This document shows, piece by piece, positions 1-6,709 of a DNA stretch of 20,525 bases. Location of the stretch: positions 1-20,525 of the forward strand of contig CANHLD010000013.1 in NCBI GenBank assembly GCA_947461325.1. The letters run 5' to 3'. The number at the start of each line of letters is the position of its first letter. Positions within the stretch are counted from its first letter, which is position 1. Made by a program: the position numbers and the translations under genes. The stretch comes from Comamonadaceae bacterium. GTDB taxonomy: Bacteria > Pseudomonadota > Gammaproteobacteria > Burkholderiales > Burkholderiaceae_C. Below the pieces are notes generated by a model. It was not told where the DNA came from and made no database searches. It was given only the letters and a program-made list of their open reading frames with translations.

Positions 1-143
1 CGGTCACGCAAGTCATGGACAGCATTTTGGGTATGGCTTTGCAATTGCCTGCACTCAAAAGCATAGGTGACCAGATAGGCGTTGACCTGTCCGGCTCCAT
101 AGATGCAGCCAGCGGCAAACCCGCTGCAGGCGCTGACAAGTAA
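1..143 (+). CDS. C-terminal end of an upstream gene, possibly SPFH/flotillin-like (partial)
   Basis: An open frame enters from the left edge (first full codon at 3) and stops at TAA 141-143, giving the last 46 residues of a protein. The visible tail has a short hydrophobic/amphipathic stretch (MDSILGMALQLPALKSIG) followed by a Gly/Ala/Ser/Asp-rich end finishing in GADK. Tails of this kind, a helix rich in Leu and Pro followed by a small acidic end, occur in bacterial SPFH/flotillin proteins, but too little is present to assign a family with confidence. It lies on the same strand as the ABC operon, with 73 bases before that operon's first start codon, so the two could be co-transcribed. Coding status is fairly secure from the open frame; the family guess is weak. 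Confidence 0.45.
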   Translation, partial: VTQVMDSILGMALQLPALKSIGDQIGVDLSGSIDAASGKPAAGADK

Positions 144-161
144 TTTAACTCGTCATATTTC
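133..161 (+). promoter_or_regulatory. possible weak promoter ahead of the ABC/amidase operon
   Basis: CTGACA at 133-138 is a fair -35 match and TATTTC at 156-161 a poor -10 match, separated by 17 bases. It overlaps the end of the preceding gene. The rest of the 144-216 leader is AT/pyrimidine-rich and shows no convincing terminator or operator. This is a weak candidate only; the operon could equally be read from further upstream. Confidence 0.18.
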
Positions 162-216
162 CTCTTTTCGTTTCCCCAACCCACGAGCACATTGCTCAAT
201 TTTTAGGAGTAACACC

Positions 217-1452
217 ATGAGCTTTTCACGTCGCCAATTTTTGGCAGGAACTGGTTCAGCCGGTCTGACCGCACTGGGCGCCACGATTCCCTTTGAGATG
301 GTTTTGGCACAGGGCGCGCCCATCAAACTCGGCTCCATTCTTGACAACTCCGGCAACCTGGACGCCTATGGCAAGCCCATGGTGATGGCCACCACATTGG
401 CTGCTGAAGAAATCAATGCAGCAGGTGGTTTGCTGGGTCGCAAAATTCAGGTCGTGCAATATGACTCTCAGTCAGACATTGCTCTCTATACCAAGTACGC
501 ACAACAACTGACCCGTGACGACAAAGTCGATGTCACCCACGGCGGCATCACCTCAGCTTCACGCGAAGCCATTCGTCAGACTTTCCACCGCGCCAATTCA
601 CTCTACTTCTACAACGTGTTGTACGAAGGCGGCGTGTGTGACCGCAACATCGTTTGCACCGGCACCACACCTGCACAAGCGGTCGAGCCGATTGTGGAAG
701 TGGCACTGAAGCAGTGGGGCAACACCGCCTATGTGCTGGCCGCTGATTACAACTACGGTCAGATCACAGCCAAGTGGTTGACACACTACATCTCCAAAGG
801 TGGCGGCAAAGTGCTGCAGACCAACTTCTTCCCGCTCGATGTGTCTGACTTCGGTTCAACCATCGCCAAGATCCAACAAGAAAAACCCAAGTTTGTCGTG
901 GCCGCTTTGGTCGGTGGCGCTCACATGTCTTTCTTCCGCCAGTGGGCGGCATCCGGCATGAATAAAAAGATCCCGTTGTGCTCCACCACTTTCGGTGTGG
1001 GCAACGAGCATCTGGCTTTGTCTGCTGCAGAAGGCGACGGTATCTTGATCGCTGGTAACTACAGCCAAGAAAATGCCAACCCATCCAACAAAGACTTCCT
1101 TGCCAAGTGGGCCAAGCGTTTTGGCGACACCAAGTTGGTTCACGAAATTGCAGTGTCTCAGTACCAGGGCATCATGTTGTGGGCGGCTTGCGTCAAGAAG
1201 GCCGGTTCACTGGACCGCGAAAAAATGTTGGCAGCCATCGAATCTGGCGTCAGCATCCAAGGTCCTGGCGGCACGGTCACCCTCGACCCGAAGACCCATC
1301 ACGCCATTTTGGACATCAACGTGATGGAAGTGAAAAACCAAAAGCTCACCATCAAGCAGCAGTTCAAAGCGCGTCCTCCATCAGACACGCTGCAATTCTG
1401 TGACTTGCAGAAAAATCCGAAAGACAACAAACAGTACGAAGTGAAGATTTAA
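217..1452 (+). CDS. periplasmic amide/urea-type ABC substrate-binding protein (UrtA/FmdD-like)
   Basis: This is a periplasmic solute-binding protein of the amide/urea branch (UrtA/FmdD/AmiC relatives) of the branched-chain amino-acid binding-protein family. It captures the ligand and delivers it to the permeases encoded next. The start at ATG 217 is preferred over an upstream in-frame start at 103 because AGGAG lies at 205-209 and because the protein then begins with a twin-arginine signal (SRRQFLAG, residues 4-11) and a cleavage site near VLA-QG at residue 31. That gives 412 residues, the usual length. The mature protein opens with IKLGSILDNSGNLDAYG, typical of this fold. The YEGG-x-CDRNIVCTG segment (about residues 136-149) resembles the YEG segment of urea/amide binders and carries two close cysteines, Cys141 and Cys147. 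Ligand is inferred to be an amide because an amidase is fused to the cognate ATPase; urea or a small amino-acid derivative is the alternative. Confidence 0.9.
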   Translation: MSFSRRQFLAGTGSAGLTALGATIPFEMVLAQGAPIKLGSILDNSGNLDAYGKPMVMATTLAAEEINAAGGLLGRKIQVVQYDSQSDIALYTKYAQQLTRDDKVDVTHGGITSASREAIRQTFHRANSLYFYNVLYEGGVCDRNIVCTGTTPAQAVEPIVEVALKQWGNTAYVLAADYNYGQITAKWLTHYISKGGGKVLQTNFFPLDVSDFGSTIAKIQQEKPKFVVAALVGGAHMSFFRQWAASGMNKKIPLCSTTFGVGNEHLALSAAEGDGILIAGNYSQENANPSNKDFLAKWAKRFGDTKLVHEIAVSQYQGIMLWAACVKKAGSLDREKMLAAIESGVSIQGPGGTVTLDPKTHHAILDINVMEVKNQKLTIKQQFKARPPSDTLQFCDLQKNPKDNKQYEVKI

Positions 1453-1465
1453 ACCTTGTCGGATC

Positions 1466-1493
1466 GCATCCCGGTTCATGTGAGCCGGGATGC
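1466..1493 (+). promoter_or_regulatory. intercistronic hairpin after the binding-protein gene
   Basis: A perfect 9-base-pair inverted repeat, GCATCCCGG at 1466-1474 and CCGGGATGC at 1485-1493, encloses a 10-base loop that can pair further (TCA with TGA). No T-run follows, so it is more likely a 3'-end protector or partial attenuator than a full terminator. It sits between the binding-protein stop and the permease start, where transport operons commonly use such hairpins to keep binding-protein mRNA in excess. The ATG at 1490 lies inside the right arm, which argues against it as the permease start. Confidence 0.7.
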
Positions 1494-1513
1494 TCAAGTT
1501 TCAGAGAGTAAGC

Positions 1514-2380
1514 ATGGATTACGCAGCGGTTGTTCTTCTAGAAATCATTTACATGATTGCCTTTTTGGTGCTGACCAGTGCCGGCTTGGCCGTGGTGTTC
1601 GGCATGATGCGCGTGATTAATCTGGCGCACGGTGAGTTCGTCATGATTGGCGGCTACACCACCATTGCTTGCGCCAAAGCGGATATCAATATTTATTTCG
1701 CCATGTTGGTCATTTCACCCCTGGTCGTCGGTATTTTGGGTTTGCTGGTTGAGCGATTGGTGGTGCGTCAGTTGTACGGCCGCATGATCGACACCATGCT
1801 GGCCACCTGGGGTTTGTCTTTGCTGATGGTCGGCATCGTGACCTTTATTTTCGGCAATACGGCGGTGAGTGTGCCGGCTCCTATTCCAGGTTACGAACTG
1901 GGTGAATTCCAAATGGGCGGCTACAACCTGTTCATCATCGGTATCGCTACCTTGTTGATTTTGTGTATGTGGCTGGTGATGCGTTTCACCCGCCTGGGTT
2001 TGGTGGCGCGCGGCGCCATGCAAAGTGCAGATGTGGCCTCGGCTTTGGGTTATGACCCCAAGCGCGTATACATGTGGACCTTCACCGTCGGTGCGGCTTT
2101 GTCCGGTCTGGCCGGTGGTGTGTTGGCGCCGTTGACAGGTTTGTTGCCTTCGTCCGGTGGCGCATACATTGCCAAAGCTTTTATCACGGTCATTACCGGC
2201 GGTGCTGCCGTCATCACCGGCACACTTTCTAGCTCAGTGATTTTCGGCACCATCAATCAAGTGGTGTCATTCGGTTCCACCCCCGTCATTGGAGAGATAG
2301 CCATGCTGGCATTTGCCGTGGTGTTGCTGCGCCTCATGCCGCAAGGTATCACCGGTCGCTTTTTCCGTAACGCGCCATGA
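1514..2380 (+). CDS. ABC transporter inner-membrane permease, LivH/UrtB type
   Basis: This is the first of two transmembrane subunits of the amide/urea-type ABC importer. The chosen start ATG 1514 has a GAGAG-like ribosome site at 1503-1507 and gives 288 residues, normal for LivH/UrtB. The in-frame ATG at 1490 would add eight polar residues and lies in a hairpin. The protein is almost wholly hydrophobic with about eight membrane segments and carries the family motif region GMMRVINLAHGEFVMIGGY near the N-terminus. A cytoplasmic loop (about residues 155-185, with MRFTRLGLVARGAM and ALGYDPKRVY) matches the ATPase-coupling loop of this family. It overlaps the next permease gene by four bases (ATGA), so the two are translationally coupled. 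Confidence 0.9.
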   Translation: MDYAAVVLLEIIYMIAFLVLTSAGLAVVFGMMRVINLAHGEFVMIGGYTTIACAKADINIYFAMLVISPLVVGILGLLVERLVVRQLYGRMIDTMLATWGLSLLMVGIVTFIFGNTAVSVPAPIPGYELGEFQMGGYNLFIIGIATLLILCMWLVMRFTRLGLVARGAMQSADVASALGYDPKRVYMWTFTVGAALSGLAGGVLAPLTGLLPSSGGAYIAKAFITVITGGAAVITGTLSSSVIFGTINQVVSFGSTPVIGEIAMLAFAVVLLRLMPQGITGRFFRNAP

Positions 2381-3471
2381 TTGGAGACGCCGCCAAATTC
2401 TCCAGCGCAGGTCGCACCCATTGGGGCTGGATCATCGGCATCACGATCCTGCTGCTGTTGCTGCCTGCGGTGTTTGACACCAACACACCCACACTCTTGG
2501 GCATATGGGCATTGTTTGCTTTGTCTTTGGGTTTGATGTGGGGCTATGCAGGCATTCTCAGTTTTGGTCACGCTGCTTATTTCGGATTGGGTGCTTATAC
2601 CTATGCCATCACTTCGATGAACCTGGGTGAAAGCACAGCCGCTTGGATACTGGCTATTTTGCTGCCCGCTTTTGTCGCGGCACTCATAGGTGCCATGATG
2701 TTTTACGGACGCATCAGCGATGTCTACATGGGCGTCATCACCTTGGTGTTTTCGCTGATCATGGCCAAGTTCATGGGCGCGACCGCTGGCGACGCTTACA
2801 GCATTGGCAACGCACGGCTCGGTGGCTTCAACGGCATTCCTGCATTTCCTATTTTGAATGTGCCTGGCGACCCGAGCACACCTATCTTCGGCACCGCTTT
2901 GTACTATCTGGTTTTGTGTTGTCTGGTCTTTTGCTACCTGATTTCGCGCTGGGTATTGTCCAGCGCATTCGGTCGCATTTTGCTCGGTATTCGCGAAAAC
3001 GAATCGCGCATTGAACTGTTGGGCTACAACGCCCCTGCTTACAAGACCGGCATTTTTGCTTTGTCTGCCGCCATGGCTGGCATGGCAGGTTGTTTGTTTG
3101 CCAGTTGGGCGGAAATCGTCACGCCGGCATTGTTCGGATTGGGTCAATCGGTCGAGGTCATCATTTGGGTGATCGCAGGCGGCTTGGGCACCTTGATGGG
3201 TCCAGTCATTGGTGCGGTGTTGCTAGGCACTATGAAGCTATTGCTCGGAGGCCAAACTTTCATCGACAACTCCTTGGTCATCGGTGCCATTTTGGTGTTG
3301 GTGGTCTTGCTGTTGCCACGGGGTTTATTGCCAACGGTCATGGGTTGGCGTAAAAATCAAGGTGAGCGCAGTGTCAGCCGTGCACGCAACAACAGCATGC
3401 GCCGCCGTGCAGGGGAGCGTCGCCAACCACGTGCCTCAGCCGGACATGACAAAAGCGGAGGTCAATCATGA
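2377..3471 (+). CDS. ABC transporter inner-membrane permease, LivM/UrtC type
   Basis: This is the second transmembrane subunit of the importer. It has 364 residues, about ten hydrophobic segments, and the LivM-family landmarks LSLGLMWGYAGILSFGHAAY near residue 50 and the coupling loop FGRILLGIRENESRIELLGY near residue 200. The start ATG overlaps the stop of the previous gene by four bases, and its own stop overlaps the following ATPase start in the same way. The last roughly 35 residues form a very basic, Arg-rich tail (SMRRRAGERRQPRAS) after the final membrane segment. Such a tail is not needed for the fold and is probably cytoplasmic. It may simply be a spacer created by gene overlap, or it could touch the ATPases or membrane lipids. 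Confidence 0.9.
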   Translation: MIGDAAKFSSAGRTHWGWIIGITILLLLLPAVFDTNTPTLLGIWALFALSLGLMWGYAGILSFGHAAYFGLGAYTYAITSMNLGESTAAWILAILLPAFVAALIGAMMFYGRISDVYMGVITLVFSLIMAKFMGATAGDAYSIGNARLGGFNGIPAFPILNVPGDPSTPIFGTALYYLVLCCLVFCYLISRWVLSSAFGRILLGIRENESRIELLGYNAPAYKTGIFALSAAMAGMAGCLFASWAEIVTPALFGLGQSVEVIIWVIAGGLGTLMGPVIGAVLLGTMKLLLGGQTFIDNSLVIGAILVLVVLLLPRGLLPTVMGWRKNQGERSVSRARNNSMRRRAGERRQPRASAGHDKSGGQS

Positions 3472-4193
3472 GTGAAATGATTGTCGAGACCCGCGATTTG
3501 TCCATGCGTTTCGGCGGTGTGTTGGCTGTCAATAATGTCAACTTCAATTTGCGCGAGCGTGAACTGCGTTGCCTGATCGGTCCCAACGGGGCAGGAAAAA
3601 GCACCTTGTTCAAATGCATGACCGGTTTGCACCAGATCAACCACAGCAACGGCCGTGTTTTTATTCGAGGGCACGATGTCACCGGTTGGAGACCGCACGA
3701 AATTGTGCAACTCGGCGTCGGTATCAAAACCCAGGTGCCTTCTGTCATGAATGGTTTGACTGTGTGGGAAAACCTGTGGCTGTCGGCGCGTCGCATTCAC
3801 GGCAAAAACGGTGCTTCTGCTGAAGTAGACCGTGTGATTGAAGAACTGGGTTTGCAAACCCATATGCGCCGTCAAGTGGGTGAATTAGCACACGGTCAAA
3901 GACAAATTGTCGAAATCGGTTTGGTCTTGTGCCAACGTCCCAAATTGGTGTTGCTCGATGAACCTGCTGCCGGCATCACAGGGGCCGAAGCAGATCGGTT
4001 GGTTGAATTGATTCATGGCATCAACCAGCAAGCCGCAGTGGTGGTGGTCGATCACGATATGAATTTTGTCCGCATGCTCGGCGGCTCGGTCACGGTATTG
4101 CACCAAGGTGCGGTGCTGATGGAGGGTGCCACTGACGCGGTGATGAATAACGACAAAGTGCGTGAGGTTTACATTGGCAACCGGGCGAAATAA
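3468..4193 (+). CDS. ABC transporter ATP-binding protein, LivG/UrtD type
   Basis: This is one of the two cytoplasmic ATPase subunits powering the importer. In its 241 residues are a Walker A loop GPNGAGKST (38-46), a signature LAHGQRQ (140-146), a Walker B LVLLDEPAAG (160-169) and a switch histidine His196 in VVDHDM. The signature reads HGQ instead of the common GGQ; this variant is characteristic of the UrtD branch (urea/amide importers) and supports the amide assignment over a generic amino-acid importer. The gene starts in a four-base overlap with the permease and ends two bases before the next start, so stoichiometric expression is expected. All nucleotide-binding elements appear intact. 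Confidence 0.92.
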   Translation: MSEMIVETRDLSMRFGGVLAVNNVNFNLRERELRCLIGPNGAGKSTLFKCMTGLHQINHSNGRVFIRGHDVTGWRPHEIVQLGVGIKTQVPSVMNGLTVWENLWLSARRIHGKNGASAEVDRVIEELGLQTHMRRQVGELAHGQRQIVEIGLVLCQRPKLVLLDEPAAGITGAEADRLVELIHGINQQAAVVVVDHDMNFVRMLGGSVTVLHQGAVLMEGATDAVMNNDKVREVYIGNRAK

Positions 4194-4195
4194 GC

Positions 4196-6670
4196 ATGGC
4201 TGAGTCACACAACACTGCTGCAGACCATTTTGAGCGCGCCGACGTGGTGCTGCAAGTCGCTGACTTGCGCGCTGGCTACGGACGCGTGCCTGTGCTTCAC
4301 GGCGTCAATTTGCAAATCCACGAAGGTGAAGCGGTCGGTATCGTTGGCCACAACGGCATGGGCAAAACCACGCTGCTCAAAGTCATCATGGGCTTGATGC
4401 CTTCCACCGGCGGGCGCATTGAACTCGACGGGACTGACGCCACCGGTTCTGCCGCGCACCAGCGCTCGCAAATGGGCATTGGTTATGTGCCGCAGGGCCG
4501 TGGCATTTTGCCCGGCCTCTCTGCTCTTGAAAACCTGCGCATGGCTTGGCGCGAAGACATAGGCGAAACCGAAGAGCAAGCGGTAGAGCGTGTGGTCGAT
4601 CAGTTCCCGCGTTTGCGTGTGCTGCTGGATCGCAAGGGCGGCTCCTTGTCCGGCGGCGAGCAGCAAATTTTGGCCTTGGCTCGTGCACTGGTTCCCAAGC
4701 CTTGGTTGTTATTGCTCGATGAACCGAGCGAAGGCATTCAACCCTCCATCGTGCAAGAGATTGGCGCCACGCTGGCTCGACTGCGCGATGAGTTCGGTTT
4801 GGCTTTGATCATCGTTGAACAAAACCTGGACTTGGTACTCGATGTCGCTCATCGCGTGGCGGTTTTTGAGCGTGGCACCATCATCAAAGAATTGCATGCC
4901 AGCCAATTGAGCGGCGGCGGTTTGAGTGAATTGCTCGGCATGGGCTCGGCGCGCATGACACACAGCCCACACTCGCATGCCGCCAAACCTGCATCGCACG
5001 CATCACATCACACGCCACCTGAGTCTGCAAGCATCCACGCCAGTGCAGAACATGTGCGTGCGGACAGTCGTCCATCGGTCAAATCTTCTTCTATCAACAA
5101 GCGGTCGCATTCAACCGCCATCGAATCTAAGGCCACCGGCCCCGGGGGAATCATGTCTACTGTCAAACGTCCTACTGTCGATCAAATGCACGCCATCGTC
5201 GAATCGCTGCATATGAACATGTCGTCCCGCGAAGTGGCTGAATACCTTGAAATCATGGAAGGTACTTTCCAGTCCTACGACCGTTTAACGCAGTTGCCCG
5301 ACAACTTGCCGCCAGTTCGCTACCCGCGCACCCCCGGCATCAAACCCAGTGCGGCAGACAACCCGCTGAACGCTTGGGCTGTCAAGAGCGAAGTACGTGG
5401 CGCCGCCCACGGACCCTTAAGTGGCAAACGTGTGGTGCTCAAAGACAATGTGTGTCTCGCTGGCGTGCCCATGATGAACGGCGCATCATCCCTTGAAGGC
5501 TATGTGCCCGATGTGGACGCTACTTTGGTCACGCGCATTTTGGATGCCGGTGGCACCATCGCAGGCAAAGCGCATTGCGAGTATTTTTGTTTGTCCGGCG
5601 GCAGTCACACCAATGCAGCAGGTCCAGTGCACAACCCTTACCGCTACGGCTATTCCGCCGGCGGCTCTTCCTCCGGTTCGGCTGCTTTGGTCGGCGCGGG
5701 TGAACTCGACTTGGCCATCGGTGGCGACCAAGGCGGTTCTATCCGCATGCCTGCTTCTTGGTGCGGCATTTACGGTATGAAACCAACGCACGGTCTGGTG
5801 CCTTACACCGGCATCATGCCGATTGAAGCCACCATCGACCATGCAGGACCCATGACAGCCACTGTGTCTGATAACGCCTTGTTGCTCGAAGTGATTGCGG
5901 GTGCTGACGGTTTAGACCCACGCCAGTACAGCCCGCGTGTAGACCGCTACACCGCAGCATTAGGACGCGGCGTTTCCGGTTTGCGCATTGGCGTGTTGCT
6001 CGAAGGCTTTAACCGCGCCGACAGCGAACCAGATGTGGATCACAAGGTACGTCAGGCCGCTGACCGTTTGCGCTCTATGGGCGCGATTGTGGAAGATGTA
6101 TCTGTGCCTATGCATATGGACGGCCCGGCCATTTGGACAGCGATTGCCGTAGAGGGTTTGCAGGCTCAAATGATGAACGGCAACGGCATGGGATTCAACT
6201 GGAAGGGTTTGTACACCACCAGTTTGCTGGATGCCCATTCAGCATGGCGCTCACGTGCCGACGAATTGTCACCTTCGCTGAAAGTTTCAATGATGGCGGG
6301 TGAGTATTTCATCAAAAATTACCGTGGCCATTTTTACGCCAAGGCGCAAAACTTAAGTCGCGTGTTAGCCAAGGCTTACGACGATGCGTTGTCGCGCTAT
6401 GACTTGTTGTTGTTACCGACACTGCCCATGAAAGCGACACCGTTGCCGCCAGCCAATGCCTCGCTCAAACTCTATGTGCAACGCGCATTGGAAATGCTGG
6501 GCAACACTTGTCCGATGGATGTCAGCGGACACCCCGCGATGAGCGTGCCATGCGGCATGTCCAACGGTTTGCCCATTGGCATGCAACTGGTTGCCAAGCA
6601 TTGGGACGAGTCCACCATTTACCGCGCAGCCCATGCATTTGAGCAAGCCGGTGACTGGCGCAATTTCTAA
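4196..6670 (+). CDS. fusion: LivF/UrtE-type ABC ATPase joined to an amidase-signature amidase
   Basis: A single 824-codon frame encodes two enzymes. Residues about 15-252 are the second importer ATPase: Walker A GHNGMGKTT (51-59), Q-loop Gln100, signature LSGGEQQ (151-157), Walker B LLLLDEPSEG (171-180) and IIVEQN, as in LivF/UrtE. Residues about 253-319 are a low-complexity linker with nine histidines plus Ser/Ala/Pro. Residues 320-824 are a complete amidase resembling the Rhodococcus amidases found beside nitrile hydratases. Shared blocks are KDNV-x-LAGVPMMNGA and GGDQGGSIR. The Lys-Ser-Ser triad is Lys416, Ser491 and Ser515, with the family's 24-residue spacing between the serines. The amidase would hydrolyse the imported amide to acid and ammonia at the transporter. 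An ATG at 5153 with GGGGGA upstream may also give a free 505-residue amidase. Domain calls are secure; whether the fused form predominates is inference. Confidence 0.9.
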   Translation: MAESHNTAADHFERADVVLQVADLRAGYGRVPVLHGVNLQIHEGEAVGIVGHNGMGKTTLLKVIMGLMPSTGGRIELDGTDATGSAAHQRSQMGIGYVPQGRGILPGLSALENLRMAWREDIGETEEQAVERVVDQFPRLRVLLDRKGGSLSGGEQQILALARALVPKPWLLLLDEPSEGIQPSIVQEIGATLARLRDEFGLALIIVEQNLDLVLDVAHRVAVFERGTIIKELHASQLSGGGLSELLGMGSARMTHSPHSHAAKPASHASHHTPPESASIHASAEHVRADSRPSVKSSSINKRSHSTAIESKATGPGGIMSTVKRPTVDQMHAIVESLHMNMSSREVAEYLEIMEGTFQSYDRLTQLPDNLPPVRYPRTPGIKPSAADNPLNAWAVKSEVRGAAHGPLSGKRVVLKDNVCLAGVPMMNGASSLEGYVPDVDATLVTRILDAGGTIAGKAHCEYFCLSGGSHTNAAGPVHNPYRYGYSAGGSSSGSAALVGAGELDLAIGGDQGGSIRMPASWCGIYGMKPTHGLVPYTGIMPIEATIDHAGPMTATVSDNALLLEVIAGADGLDPRQYSPRVDRYTAALGRGVSGLRIGVLLEGFNRADSEPDVDHKVRQAADRLRSMGAIVEDVSVPMHMDGPAIWTAIAVEGLQAQMMNGNGMGFNWKGLYTTSLLDAHSAWRSRADELSPSLKVSMMAGEYFIKNYRGHFYAKAQNLSRVLAKAYDDALSRYDLLLLPTLPMKATPLPPANASLKLYVQRALEMLGNTCPMDVSGHPAMSVPCGMSNGLPIGMQLVAKHWDESTIYRAAHAFEQAGDWRNF
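5143..5155 (+). promoter_or_regulatory. internal ribosome-binding site and start (ATG 5153) for a free amidase
   Basis: A GGGGGA run at 5144-5149 precedes the in-frame ATG 5153 by a few bases, exactly where the amidase domain begins. The product from here (MSTVKRPTVDQM...) would be 505 residues, close to the roughly 520 residues of the related Rhodococcus amidase, and its N-terminus aligns with that protein's own start. This suggests the ancestral amidase start has been retained after the upstream ATPase lost its stop codon. Whether it is used is untested. Confidence 0.5.
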
Positions 6671-6709
6671 TTCACAGCGCAGTATTCAGACAGCAGGAAA
6701 CAGGCAAAC

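Noticed and set aside
103..216. Upstream start for the binding-protein gene
   Set aside because: It would bury the twin-arginine signal behind 38 residues and overlap the preceding gene; ATG 217 has an AGGAG site.
2257..3147. 296-codon open frame on the minus strand
   Set aside because: It is antisense to the permease genes, with low-complexity Gln/Arg/His-rich translation and no recognisable domain; the opposing frame is a clear LivM/LivH protein.
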